From Lunatimonas salinarum (GTDB lineage Bacteria > Bacteroidota > Bacteroidia > Cytophagales > Cyclobacteriaceae): DNA of 64,000 nucleotides. The translations under genes were made by a program, and so were the position numbers. The stretch's first letter is position 1, and each line of letters opens with the position of its first letter. Shown here one piece after another: positions 29,223 through 38,532 of this stretch. The stretch spans positions 124,001 to 188,000 of the forward strand of contig NZ_JACVCV010000006.1 in the NCBI RefSeq assembly GCF_017811155.1, read 5' to 3'. The notes beneath the pieces were generated by a model that saw nothing but the letters and a program-made list of their open reading frames with translations, ran no database searches and was not told where the DNA came from.

Positions 29223-30596
29223 TTAGTCAGCCGAAGGGTTGGGTACCATGCCAAGATCCGCAGCCAGCCGGTCGAAGGCCTCCAAAATGTGCTGCTGAAT
29301 GCCCTTTTCCCAGGTACTCGGCAGACCATATACCATCTGTGAAGAATAGCCTTCGTAACCACCTTCTTCCAAAATCACCTCAGAGGGGATGTAGCCCATT
29401 ACATCGTTGGAATAGGCCATGACGAAACTGTTCTGTCCGTAGGCGGCTTTGAGCTCATTGGCATAGGCTACTGTTACTTCTCCACCCATATTGAAAATCC
29501 GTTGTCCGCCAAGCTGCCAGATCTGAAGGGGGTACGGGTAAGATGATATGGGTGTTATTCCCATGGTTTGCTCGGTAAGCATGCGCTCAGCCCACCGGCG
29601 CATGTATCCCGACTGCTCGTTTGCCATACGTGTGAGTTCTGCCTGACTTGGTGCGGGTGATAATGCCAAGGGGATCTCTGTATAGGCAGTCTGGATTTCT
29701 GCGGTAAGTGATGTCATTTCTTCTTCGAGTACCCGCTCCACGGCTGCCGCTAAGGTTTTACCGTATTGCTTGGCCAACGGTAAGCTTCGGCGTGGAATGG
29801 GGTTTTGGTCTCCGGATGCTCCCTGAAAGAACAGCGCAACCGCCCCGGGATATAACCTCTCCAACTCAATCTGTGCATACCCCGGAAAATCTCCCGACCA
29901 CGAATAATGATCCAATACAGTGGGGTGGCAGGCATAGCCGAACACGATTCCCAATAGGTCACCACCTGGCGCCTCAATTTTTATTACCGGTACGGCGTGA
30001 TCATTTGGTCCCGAAAGTGCTACTTGGTTTATAATGTCGCGTTCGGAATTATTGCGCCTGTTGACTTGAAAACGTGCCACTCCGCTGCCCGCTGATAGGT
30101 TTGCGGCCACCATGTCCGCCATGGCCTCGTCTACAAGCCCGATCACCGCGCTTTCAAGCCAGCGAGAATAGTCCTTGACCAGGGTAAGTTGCTCCTCATC
30201 CAATGGGTAAATGTCATACAAGGCATCTTCCAACACCGGACCCGAGTGGGTATGGCTCCCATTTAGGATAATCTGACTGTAGTCCCAGCCGTATTTCTGT
30301 TTAAGTGCCTGTCGGATACGGTCTGACATTTTTTTGGGAAATCCCAAGATATCGGCTGTAATCAATACCGACTGCCTGCCAGCCTGATCTTCGAGTACCA
30401 AAGCTTTGGCCCAGAGTTCTTGGTAGGTACCTGTTGCCGGGGTGGTGCGCGCTGCATATCCGGCCATCCACATGGGCTTATCCGGCGTGATGACGACCTT
30501 GCTGATGCCGGCCTTCCACATGAAGTTTTGCTGGGCAAAATTTTTATTCACTGTAATGAGAAGCAGAAAAAGGAAGATGAGATTTATTTTTGACAT
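29223..30596 (-). CDS. Neutral/alkaline ceramidase-like secreted hydrolase
   Basis: 457 residues, N-terminal signal peptide (about 1-21). The mature part shows the neutral ceramidase N-terminal domain (PF04734) layout: KAGISKVVITPDKP at the start, the zinc-binding GSHTHSGP (about 112-119), and the later GYACHPTVLDHY (His with Zn) and GASGDQNP segments. It lacks the C-terminal beta domain of full ceramidases, as do many secreted bacterial members, so acting on ceramide is uncertain. The ATG is 5 bp from the stop of the BNR_4-ThuA gene, so they are coupled. Confidence 0.86.
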   Translation of the reverse strand: MSKINLIFLFLLLITVNKNFAQQNFMWKAGISKVVITPDKPMWMAGYAARTTPATGTYQELWAKALVLEDQAGRQSVLITADILGFPKKMSDRIRQALKQKYGWDYSQIILNGSHTHSGPVLEDALYDIYPLDEEQLTLVKDYSRWLESAVIGLVDEAMADMVAANLSAGSGVARFQVNRRNNSERDIINQVALSGPNDHAVPVIKIEAPGGDLLGIVFGYACHPTVLDHYSWSGDFPGYAQIELERLYPGAVALFFQGASGDQNPIPRRSLPLAKQYGKTLAAAVERVLEEEMTSLTAEIQTAYTEIPLALSPAPSQAELTRMANEQSGYMRRWAERMLTEQTMGITPISSYPYPLQIWQLGGQRIFNMGGEVTVAYANELKAAYGQNSFVMAYSNDVMGYIPSEVILEEGGYEGYSSQMVYGLPSTWEKGIQQHILEAFDRLAADLGMVPNPSAD

Positions 30597-30601
30597 GGGT
30601 A

Positions 30602-32677
30602 TCAGGGGTTATTTTCTAGTGACCAGTCTATTGCTTGATAGATCAGTTGAATAAATGGAGTTTTGGAAAAATCCGTCGGAAAACCCAAGGAGGTATAAAA
30701 CACCTTGCTCCTGCCAACTCCTAGAGAAAATGCCACCGGCTCACGGTGACCATCGGATACACCCTCCAACAGGATGGTCGTGTTTGGCTCAAGCAGCGGA
30801 TTTACCAAGTAAATGTTCCCCTGACTGCTCCATTCACTTATGGGTAGCTTGTTTACGATAGGGTGCTTACGGTTTTTACGGTTGACCGTCACATGGGTGG
30901 GGCTTTCGGCCGGGCCATATCCCCTGTTTTCATGCCCCAGTATGGTTGGAACAAATTCCCACCAGGCCTCATGCCCCGTTTCCAGCGTTTCCTGGGGAAT
31001 GGAAAATGCATGGTTTGCTGTTCGGATTCCGATCAGGGGCTTTCCTGCTGCCAAGTGGTTTTTGATCAATTTCAACTGTTCTTTAGGTAAGCCAACTCGA
31101 CGCATGAATACGATGAGCAAGTCGGCATCTGTGATGTGCCGGTTGTTTGGGAATGCATAACCCTCCCTAGGACCGGAACCTAATAGTACCTGCGAGCGAT
31201 AGCCGCGATCTTCTGCCAACTGATTGGCAAAAGCAGGGACGGTCCACGTCGCTTCGTAGTTGTTTGGATCTTCACTGATTAAAAAAGTGATCAGTTTCTG
31301 ACTGTTGGCTGTTTTTTTTTGCTCCGGAAGAGAGGGCGGCTGCATTCGAACCCTGCCCTTTACGTTTAACTGATAATCCTTGTAAGTAGTGTACCGACCA
31401 CTGAGCCAGAGCACCACTTCTTTTTCCTGGTCTGCCAAGATTATGGGCCGGATATTGTCTTCGGAGGATTGATAAGTTACAGGCGTCCATTCCCATTGGC
31501 TATCTTTGGTACGGGTACCCCGAAAGATCTCGTATCTGCGTTCGCCGTTTATCAGCAACGGGTTTCCGGTTTTGGGGTCTACGTCTGCGGATATATAGAC
31601 GATATCCGAACGCATTGGATGTAGGCTGATTAACCCGGTATATTCGTTTTCACCAGGATATAGACGACTGCCGGCGTAGGCAATTTCCTGACCCACCCAT
31701 CGGGCGCCATCCCAATAGGCGTGGTGGTAGCGGTGGTCAAAACCTCCCAGCGAGGTGTTGCGTGTTTCTCCCTTGGTGATGGGGTCTTTGGTTACCGAAA
31801 AAACGATGTAGGGCCGTCCTTGAGCATCCAGCTTGATGTCGCTAGTCCATGCTACATCGGCACGCGTGGATACATCCCCGTCGTATACCTTGGTGAAATC
31901 TGTCGGTTTATAGGGGCTACTTACGGTTCTGCTTATAGGCCCCACCAAGGTACCATCGCTTTTATAGAGGTTTCCGTCTTCGTAATACCCGTGGTAAATA
32001 CTATTGTTGTAATGGCGGGGGTGTTCTTCGGTTGTAATAAAGTGAATCCGCTTTTTTCCATCCGAGGTATACCGAAGGTAAGCCCTACCGAAATCCTCGA
32101 ATAGCCTGCCACCAAATTCCCACGTGTTTCCGTCGTTTTTGGAAATCAAAAAATGTGGGTTGTTTTCGTTGCCACGGTAAAAATTGAACGTTTCTCCTGT
32201 GTCGCTAAGCCGGTAAACGTTGGAATAGCAGACTCTTCCGTTGGTTTTAAAGGTTTGTTCAGGCGCCCAGACCTGCATATCTCCGGGTTTTTCCGAAATG
32301 CGGTAGCGGATCAGAGAGTCGATGGAGTGTCCGGCGTACACCGCCAAAAACCTTCCGTCAGGCCGCAACATCAGCGCGCTTACATTGTGGTCATCTGCAG
32401 GAAGCATCCCCTCTGTAAGATTCACAGCGCGTGTTTGGTTGGTTTTGAGGTTCCATTCTGTGACGGTATTGTTTCCTTCTGAGGTGACGCCCGAGAAGAT
32501 GACCCGGTCACCAAGCAGCAATGCCCGGTCGTCCTGAAACCAGCACCAACTACCGTCCTCGTGTAGGGTAACGTCGTCACCTGCCAAGAGAGGACTTGGG
32601 AATTGAAAGGCCATAAGGCTGCTGTACATTCCCAGCAGCAGTTGGGTGGCAAAAAGTGCTAGGCATCGTTTATTCAT
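30602..32677 (-). CDS. Secreted BNR_4-like propeller fused to a ThuA-like domain
   Basis: 691 residues from the ATG at 32677 (MNKRCLALFATQLLLG), which opens a signal peptide; an ATG at 32731 would start almost on top of the promoter at 32745. Residues about 35-450 form a BNR_4-like six-bladed propeller (GSWCWFQDDRALLLG, DGRFLAVYAGH, HHAYWDGARWVGQE). A linker near 465-475 leads to a ThuA-type glutamine-amidotransferase-like domain (about 475-690: DADLLIVFMRR, GKPLIGIRTANHAF, VFYTSLGF). Each domain is known in secreted glycan enzymes; this order in one chain looks like a sugar-binding/cleaving enzyme with unknown substrate. Confidence 0.82.
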   Translation of the reverse strand: MNKRCLALFATQLLLGMYSSLMAFQFPSPLLAGDDVTLHEDGSWCWFQDDRALLLGDRVIFSGVTSEGNNTVTEWNLKTNQTRAVNLTEGMLPADDHNVSALMLRPDGRFLAVYAGHSIDSLIRYRISEKPGDMQVWAPEQTFKTNGRVCYSNVYRLSDTGETFNFYRGNENNPHFLISKNDGNTWEFGGRLFEDFGRAYLRYTSDGKKRIHFITTEEHPRHYNNSIYHGYYEDGNLYKSDGTLVGPISRTVSSPYKPTDFTKVYDGDVSTRADVAWTSDIKLDAQGRPYIVFSVTKDPITKGETRNTSLGGFDHRYHHAYWDGARWVGQEIAYAGSRLYPGENEYTGLISLHPMRSDIVYISADVDPKTGNPLLINGERRYEIFRGTRTKDSQWEWTPVTYQSSEDNIRPIILADQEKEVVLWLSGRYTTYKDYQLNVKGRVRMQPPSLPEQKKTANSQKLITFLISEDPNNYEATWTVPAFANQLAEDRGYRSQVLLGSGPREGYAFPNNRHITDADLLIVFMRRVGLPKEQLKLIKNHLAAGKPLIGIRTANHAFSIPQETLETGHEAWWEFVPTILGHENRGYGPAESPTHVTVNRKNRKHPIVNKLPISEWSSQGNIYLVNPLLEPNTTILLEGVSDGHREPVAFSLGVGRSKVFYTSLGFPTDFSKTPFIQLIYQAIDWSLENNP

Positions 32678-32744
32678 GGGTGAAGCATTCGTGTTTAGTA
32701 GCAATTTATTCGAATAGGTCTGCATCTTCAAGGGAGTAATTATA

Positions 32745-32772
32745 CAAACCTAATCGTTATTGCGCGACCAAA
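32745..32772 (-). promoter_or_regulatory. Promoter of the BNR_4-ThuA/ceramidase operon
   Basis: Read on the minus strand: TTTG (32769-32772), 16 bp, then TAGGTTTG (32745-32752), an exact TAnnTTTG. The spacer is shorter than the usual 19. It separates this gene from the lipoprotein gene. Confidence 0.5.
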
Positions 32773-32835
32773 GTATGTTGGGCGGCCGCATGTGTAGGAA
32801 AAAGCCGTTTATGGCGGGTTAAAATGTCCGGGGAG

Positions 32836-33486
32836 TCATTTTTTGGTGACCTTTACATTGGTAAACCAAATGAACTTTTCCCCCGCCTCATTTTGGTGAT
32901 CCAGTGTCAAACGAATGCCTTCAAATTCTTGGACATTTTCCCAAGTCACGGCCCGCCCTTCCGGGCCATTTCCCCGTCTAAATACCCATTCGACGATTTC
33001 TAGGTTTTGATTCAAGAATAGATCATACGCATCCCCTGGTGTGTAACCATCGGCATTGTTATAGATGATTGAAAGTTTGGTGCCCTGTATTCCCTGAATG
33101 GGCGAGCGTTGGCCTTCGGTCACCTCGTAGCGGTACCCAGTGTCCCAAGCAAGCTGAAAGGGAAACATTAGCCAATACTTGTCATTGATAAATCGCTGGT
33201 CTATCGCGTCCAGTTCCGAGGATTTCTCGGCGATCTGGTACGTAACGGTAGTGTCTGGTCCGGAATAGTAAACCTCACCTTTGATCCTGTCCCAGGTCCA
33301 ATCGCGGGTCAAAACGGTGGCACTGTCCCGGCGAACATTCCAAGTATAGGAAATCGTAGCCACATCCTTCAATTGGTGAAACCCATACACGTTGGCTATC
33401 TGCATAGGGAGCGTTTGTTCTTCCTCCGGAGGGGTGCATTGGCTCATCAATAGCGGAATTAAAAGGGACGCAATAATCTTTTTCAT
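32836..33486 (-). CDS. Predicted lipoprotein, function unknown
   Basis: 216 residues. The signal ends in LLMSQC, so the lipid attachment would be Cys17. The mature part is beta-rich and reads like a LolA/LppX-type barrel (for example TWDRIKGEVYYSGPDTTVTYQ and the C-terminal EGIRLTLDHQNEAGEKFIWFTNVKV), but no signature confirms it. It sits 151 bp downstream of the DUF3500 gene and may be part of the same exported set. Confidence 0.75.
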   Translation of the reverse strand: MKKIIASLLIPLLMSQCTPPEEEQTLPMQIANVYGFHQLKDVATISYTWNVRRDSATVLTRDWTWDRIKGEVYYSGPDTTVTYQIAEKSSELDAIDQRFINDKYWLMFPFQLAWDTGYRYEVTEGQRSPIQGIQGTKLSIIYNNADGYTPGDAYDLFLNQNLEIVEWVFRRGNGPEGRAVTWENVQEFEGIRLTLDHQNEAGEKFIWFTNVKVTKK

Positions 33487-33637
33487 AGGGTTTTGTAAGT
33501 TATTTGATGAATTAGGTTTGGAAACAAGGCTGCTTCATGACGATGCTTAAAGGGAGGTTGGTTCAATCTTATTGATCGAGCGGTACATTATCGGGTAGAA
33601 CGCCACGTGGTTACAGTCCTGTATGTATGCTTAGGAC

Positions 33638-34675
33638 TTATTCAGCTACATGGGGATGTCCGTTTAGGTAATGGCTTCCGAGCAGATCGTCTCCGAAATC
33701 ATTTTTTAGATCCCTAACTACCGTATGCACATGGTTGGCATTGTTTTGTACGTTGTCATATTCTATGAGCAGGGCGGGGTTTTGAATCCGATAGTAGTGT
33801 GGTTCGCCGATTGCATTGGTGGTGCTGCCTGCCCAAGCAAAATAGGTGTTTTCTATTCCTGCTTCGCGCACCTTCGCCCAAAGTTGATCCCGTACTTGGT
33901 CGGTATAGTTGGCTAGGTACATGCCGATTAAATCCTCCAGCATGTTTTGCTGGGTAGGGGTCATTTGTCGGTAGCTAAGTCCGGCAGGCTGTAGGAGGGA
34001 CGCCTTCCGGTCGTTGGCAGTAAGGATGTCATTGGGAGCTTTGTCGGTGTAGATGGCTATGGACTTTTGGGATTCACCCAGTGTTTCCAGAAATGAAAAC
34101 CCCCGGTTTGTTTCCAGTGCAAGTGCTTGTCTGCCCCGATGAAGGTCCACCTGAACAATGCCGGGATTGGAACCAAAAAAAGTAGGAGTGGCGGAAATGA
34201 CGGTTCCTCTTAGGGAGGAAAAATTAAGTGATATATGATGTCCTTCAAACCTCCATCCCCACTCACCGGATGGATGGGGTGTGCCGAAAACGGAAAAGTA
34301 GTAATTTTCAGGATCTCGATATGAATCGTTTGGCGGTCGGTTTTCGATTATCCGAAGTACATTTTCGAGCTCAATAATTGCTTGCGTTTTTTGATGACCT
34401 TGTGTGCCGAGTGATGCCTTCAATAGCGTCAGGCCAGCCTGGGTTTGCCGTTCGTTTAAGTCGTGAAAATTTACACCCTTTCGGTCTCTCGGGATGAAGT
34501 GCCAATTAAACCGTTCCGAATGGTCAAAAGGGAAGGTGGCCTTTTGTTTTAGTGCGGGATCCAATGTTTCCAGGAAAGCCATAGCTTCTCCGGATAGGTC
34601 CTGCCCCATTAGCCTTGGCACAATAAAAAGATATACCAAGCTGATGAATAAGTAGCTTATGTGTGTTCTACGCAT
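33638..34675 (-). CDS. DUF3500 secreted protein
   Basis: 345 residues with a signal peptide (about 1-25, ending LMGQ). The mature part has the DUF3500 pattern: WHFIPRDRKGVNFHDL near the start, HHISLNFS in the middle and, near the end, VHTVVRDLKNDFGDDLLGSHY. The family is of unknown function and common in Bacteroidota and Planctomycetota secreted sets. The 11-bp gap from the FG-GAP gene stop indicates co-transcription with it. Confidence 0.87.
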   Translation of the reverse strand: MRRTHISYLFISLVYLFIVPRLMGQDLSGEAMAFLETLDPALKQKATFPFDHSERFNWHFIPRDRKGVNFHDLNERQTQAGLTLLKASLGTQGHQKTQAIIELENVLRIIENRPPNDSYRDPENYYFSVFGTPHPSGEWGWRFEGHHISLNFSSLRGTVISATPTFFGSNPGIVQVDLHRGRQALALETNRGFSFLETLGESQKSIAIYTDKAPNDILTANDRKASLLQPAGLSYRQMTPTQQNMLEDLIGMYLANYTDQVRDQLWAKVREAGIENTYFAWAGSTTNAIGEPHYYRIQNPALLIEYDNVQNNANHVHTVVRDLKNDFGDDLLGSHYLNGHPHVAE

Positions 34676-34686
34676 GGGGATGTCGC

Positions 34687-35850
34687 TCAGTGGCTTTTGT
34701 TCCAGTAAATTTTCAGGTTGTTCGTAGCTCTGCCGGACGCTATGATATCCAATTTACCATCTCCGTTGAGATCGGCTACTTGGAGGTCTTCGCATGCCAT
34801 GCCGCCTTCATCAATCCAGATCAGATCCCAACCCTTGGTTCCATTTGGGATGTAAAGTTGAATGCCGATTTTACCGGTTGTGTTTTTCTCTCTCCAGCCC
34901 ACCACCAGTTGATCCTGCCCTTGATTTAACAGGTCTACTGCCGCCAGCCCATGCCCTTGATTTAGCTGATCCGTTACTAGGGAACGTTTTAGGTTTTCTT
35001 TTTTAAAGGTACCATTACTTGGGATGTAGGTGGTTAGCAAGTTGCCGTGTAGCGGTTCTATTCCGGTGAGGAACTTCTGACCATCCCAGCCGGTACCAAT
35101 ACGTAATTCTCCGAAGGAATGTCCCTGAACCAACCAAGCCCCGTCACTATGAGCTGTCCACCTACCGTTTTTAAACTGAAATGCCTTTACTCCTTCTTTA
35201 CCCCCTATGTACACAGCATCCCCGTTTTCTTCGGGAAAAACGTCTAAATTATGCGTCATATGCATGGAATCGTCTATAACGGAGTAGGTCCATGGTCCGG
35301 TCAGGTCTGAAGGTACCTCGTAGGCGATGATGTGGACACCTGCTCCTTCCCCACCTTTATTGCCCTGACCGTGCAAAGGAGCCATGATCAATTGGTACTT
35401 GTCGCCGGCTTTTGCCCACCTCATGCGATGTACGGTGGGTTCGTGGTGAAGGCGCACGGGGGTCCATTTTTGGGTGGGATCGGCGGGGCGGACTAGGTAG
35501 TGCACAGACCCGGATTTGATTGGATCCGACGTTTCTCCTGGATTCCATTGTGCACCCACGGCTACTTCAACCTGTCCGTCGCCATTGATATCGGCGGCGG
35601 CAATGCACACATTATCGAATGCAGTTAGGTTTTCGACCATTACAAAGCGCTTCCAGTCGCCGTTTCGGTACCATACGAATTCTTTTTTGTCTACAAGGAG
35701 GATATCAAGTTTGCCATCTCCATCCACATCGCCTATGGCCAGTCCATAGCCAATAGCTACGTTGCTATCCAGTAGCTGTGCTTCAAATTTGGGCGTAAGA
35801 GCGTGGGCTGGGTCGGCCATTAGCCATTGAAAAAGCATTAAATACCACAT
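34687..35850 (-). CDS. FG-GAP/VCBS repeat secreted protein
   Basis: 387 residues with a signal peptide (about 1-18). It contains several FG-GAP-type calcium-binding repeats with the DxDGDGxxD loop: DVDGDGKLDIL (about 43-53), DINGDGQVEVA and, near the C-terminus, DLNGDGKLDII. It is a seven-bladed-propeller-like surface protein, possibly glycan- or cell-surface-binding. It is the first gene of the exported block; a near-consensus -7 box (TATATTTA, read on the minus strand near 35881) lies just upstream. Confidence 0.85.
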   Translation of the reverse strand: MWYLMLFQWLMADPAHALTPKFEAQLLDSNVAIGYGLAIGDVDGDGKLDILLVDKKEFVWYRNGDWKRFVMVENLTAFDNVCIAAADINGDGQVEVAVGAQWNPGETSDPIKSGSVHYLVRPADPTQKWTPVRLHHEPTVHRMRWAKAGDKYQLIMAPLHGQGNKGGEGAGVHIIAYEVPSDLTGPWTYSVIDDSMHMTHNLDVFPEENGDAVYIGGKEGVKAFQFKNGRWTAHSDGAWLVQGHSFGELRIGTGWDGQKFLTGIEPLHGNLLTTYIPSNGTFKKENLKRSLVTDQLNQGHGLAAVDLLNQGQDQLVVGWREKNTTGKIGIQLYIPNGTKGWDLIWIDEGGMACEDLQVADLNGDGKLDIIASGRATNNLKIYWNKSH

Positions 35851-36135
35851 CTATCAGGTTATGTTTGGTTTATTGCTAAATATAACCATTTTTCCGTGGA
35901 TTTTTCAGGACATGGCGCAATAGAATTTTAGATGGAGTACCGATTCAAACCACAGTTCTTTGGTCCTAGCACACCATTGCCCGTCCAAGCCTGTAGATAA
36001 CGGTAACATCAGTGGCTGTTTCCACAGTTGCTGCGGGCAACGTAAAGGCCAAACGTTCCTTCCAGCCAATACCTGTCGCAAGTGAAGACTCGGTACCAAC
36101 GGGGATGCTGACCCGATATAATAAACCTATATCCG

Positions 36136-36582
36136 CTATCTAGAAAAAAACAGTCTGGTAATAAAGATCCCCTGACCGTCATCTGCTCCTGAGTCACTTT
36201 CTACTCCGCTTGTCACAAACGTCAATTTCCATCCCTCCGAAAGCATGGTATTTATCTTGGAAGAGATGATCGCATCGTTTGAAGCGATATTTTGGAAATT
36301 AATGCCTGTAGCGCTAAAGAAATTCAGAAGTTTGGTCTCCTCTATCTCGTCCACTCTCAGATCCGAACGCTTGATTTCACGTTGATCACTCTTTTTGCCA
36401 TCTGTACGCTCGGTAGTAAACTCCTCGTAGTTGGTTTCCGCTTGGTTGTCGACGATTCTTGACCTGCCGATCCCCATGGGAACGATGGATTCGACGATGG
36501 TGACAATCTTGAACTCCTGCTGTGCAATCAGCTCCGCGGAGAATGCCATAAAGGCGACGAGTAAAAGAAAGGTTTTCTGCAT
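36136..36582 (-). CDS. Small secreted protein of unknown function
   Basis: 148 residues. A signal peptide (about 1-20, ending ELIAQ) is followed by a compact domain. The C-terminal ISSKINTMLSEGWKLTFVTSGVES segment resembles the DUF4177 pattern seen in short Bacteroidota proteins, but I cannot name a family with certainty. It is about 285 bp upstream of the FG-GAP gene on the same strand, separate from it. No enzymatic motif. Confidence 0.7.
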   Translation of the reverse strand: MQKTFLLLVAFMAFSAELIAQQEFKIVTIVESIVPMGIGRSRIVDNQAETNYEEFTTERTDGKKSDQREIKRSDLRVDEIEETKLLNFFSATGINFQNIASNDAIISSKINTMLSEGWKLTFVTSGVESDSGADDGQGIFITRLFFSR

Positions 36583-36840
36583 GTTACAAATTTTTTCTTT
36601 GGGGTAAACGTTTTTTTACTTAACAAAGTTGTACGAAAATCAATAATTCTCCAAAGCTATTTAGGTAGGGGTGTAAATTTAGTGGTTTTTAGCAAGTTCA
36701 AGTAGCACGTTGATTTTATTAAATTGTTTGTAGACAAATTGAATGGATTTTAGATGAACGATTTTGTTTCAAGATGGAATGGGGTGGCGCTTTGATCTGA
36801 GGTAAAAATCCCTTTCTTTGAACCCTAAATACGAAATGGC

Positions 36841-37368
36841 ATGGGTATCAAAATAGGAATTATCACCTCATCCGACCGGGCAGCAGCAAACGTGTACGAA
36901 GATATTTCCGGGAAGGAAATCATCCGGACGCTGACAGAATACCTAACGACTCCATGGGAACCCGTATATCGGGTAGTTCCAGACGAACAGGATCAGCTGG
37001 AAAATACCTTGATGGACTTGTGTGACAATGCAGGCTGCTGCTTGGTAGTGACAACAGGCGGTACAGGACCAGCCCTTCGTGACGTAACCCCCGAAGCCAC
37101 TGAGGCAGTGTGTCAAAAGATGATGCCTGGTTTTGGTGAGCTGATGAGGCAGGTGAGCCTTCAGTACGTGCCTACGGCCATTCTTTCGCGGCAGACTGCC
37201 GGTATCCGGAACCAAAGCCTCATTGTCAACCTTCCCGGAAAACCGGCTGCAATAAGGCAGTGCTTGGATGCGGTATTTCCAGCGGTGCCCTACTGCATAG
37301 ATTTGATTGGAGGGCCTTACTTAGAAGCAAATCAGGAGGTTATTGATGTATTTCGCCCGAAGAAATAG
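36841..37368 (+). CDS. mogA: Molybdopterin adenylyltransferase-like protein MogA
   Basis: 175 residues. It has the MoaB/MogA/MoeA fold with TSSDRAAA near the start, VVTTGGTGPALRDVTPEAT (about 66-84) and LIVNLPGKPAAIRQCL (about 125-140), the family signatures that bind molybdopterin and Mg-ATP. MogA adenylylates molybdopterin before molybdenum insertion. No other molybdenum-cofactor genes are visible around it. Confidence 0.88.
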   Translation: MGIKIGIITSSDRAAANVYEDISGKEIIRTLTEYLTTPWEPVYRVVPDEQDQLENTLMDLCDNAGCCLVVTTGGTGPALRDVTPEATEAVCQKMMPGFGELMRQVSLQYVPTAILSRQTAGIRNQSLIVNLPGKPAAIRQCLDAVFPAVPYCIDLIGGPYLEANQEVIDVFRPKK

Positions 37369-37547
37369 AAATGCAGCGTTGATGGGAGTAAGGATCTATA
37401 AACTGCATTTCGGTTGGTAGACCTGGAGAGAAAACAGTACCTTTCGCTGCTGTAACGGGAAGGTTTAGTACGAGGATGTACTGGGTACTCAGTTGCTCGA
37501 GATGCCCGAAGATTGCCGTATCTTAAACCTGCATTTTTGCAGCTGGC

Positions 37548-38501
37548 TTAAGTGAAAATACTTCCCATTCCCCTTGAAATCATCCCGTGTTTTTCGTGTA
37601 GCTGACGGTAATGGGCCAATAACCTGCGGAGTTCAGTAAAGGTCTGTTCAAAATTATGGCCGTGGTTATGGGGATGCCACCAAAGATGGTAAACTTCCCC
37701 CAATTGTGCCGCTAAACTCATCTCCCGTATGATGCGCTGAAGCTTCATGTGGTTTACCCAAGCTACCCGTGGCTGAAAGGGACGGAAAAACCGAGATGCC
37801 GGAATTTGTACCGCGTCACCTTCATCTTGGATATTTGCCAAGGGGTATGATGTTTTGCGCCCCAGCGGAACTACTGCATCACCTGTACGGAAGAGGCGCT
37901 TGGTAAGTTGACTGTCATGTGGATCCCTCCAATACCAGTCCCCAGGGTTCGTCCGTAAAAAACGGAAGCCTTCTTGTCCTGCGATAAGAATGGCTTCTGG
38001 GTGAAACTGGTTACGGGGGAATACCATTGACCGCATCTCCAGGCCCAACTTGTCCGCTACGATGCGTTTGGCAGCTTGAAGGTCCGCCCGAAAGCTCTCT
38101 GTACAGGCACCGGGTTCACGGGTGTAATAATGAGCAAAGGTATGGCATCCGATTTCCTGTCGGGGGTAGGTAGCAATTCGTTTTACTAATTCCGGTGCAA
38201 AAAGGAGTTTGTCCGAGGCGGGACTTCGTTCGTACCATCGGTAGGCAGAGTATTTGTCCGAAGTAAAACGTGGTAGTTGGCTGGGCTGATAGGTACGCCA
38301 TTCTTCCCGGTTCTCTGCCAGAAGCATGCCCACCGTGGCCCAGGTGACCGATATTTCAAAATCGGCAAAGATATCCAGTAATCGCGGAACCGCTTCCCTT
38401 GCCAGGGCGTAATAACGTTCTTGTCCCTCCACTGGTATTTTATCGAAGCGCCCCCAATGCAGCTCAAAATCAAGGGATATGACGAAAAGTGACTTGCCCA
38501 A
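37548..38501 (-). CDS. Polysaccharide deacetylase family protein
   Basis: 317 residues from a TTG start (38501); no in-frame ATG is close, and the N-terminus MGKSLFVISLDFELHWGRFD is family-like. The NodB-type core has the metal-binding Asp (SLDFELHWG), HTFAHYY (first His pair, about 119-125) and later LWWHPHNHG. It removes acetyl groups from a polysaccharide or peptidoglycan sugar in typical members. It has no signal peptide. Its upstream neighbour (38533-39630, same strand) is a polytopic membrane protein, 31 bp away, so both may be in one surface polysaccharide operon. Confidence 0.86.
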   Translation of the reverse strand: MGKSLFVISLDFELHWGRFDKIPVEGQERYYALAREAVPRLLDIFADFEISVTWATVGMLLAENREEWRTYQPSQLPRFTSDKYSAYRWYERSPASDKLLFAPELVKRIATYPRQEIGCHTFAHYYTREPGACTESFRADLQAAKRIVADKLGLEMRSMVFPRNQFHPEAILIAGQEGFRFLRTNPGDWYWRDPHDSQLTKRLFRTGDAVVPLGRKTSYPLANIQDEGDAVQIPASRFFRPFQPRVAWVNHMKLQRIIREMSLAAQLGEVYHLWWHPHNHGHNFEQTFTELRRLLAHYRQLHEKHGMISRGMGSIFT

Positions 38502-38532
38502 CGTTGCGTAGAGACATTAACGGGTAAAACAA

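Noticed and set aside
36009-36197. 62-codon minus-strand frame between the FG-GAP gene and the small secreted protein
   Set aside because: Overlaps the secreted gene end in another frame, no recognisable pattern.
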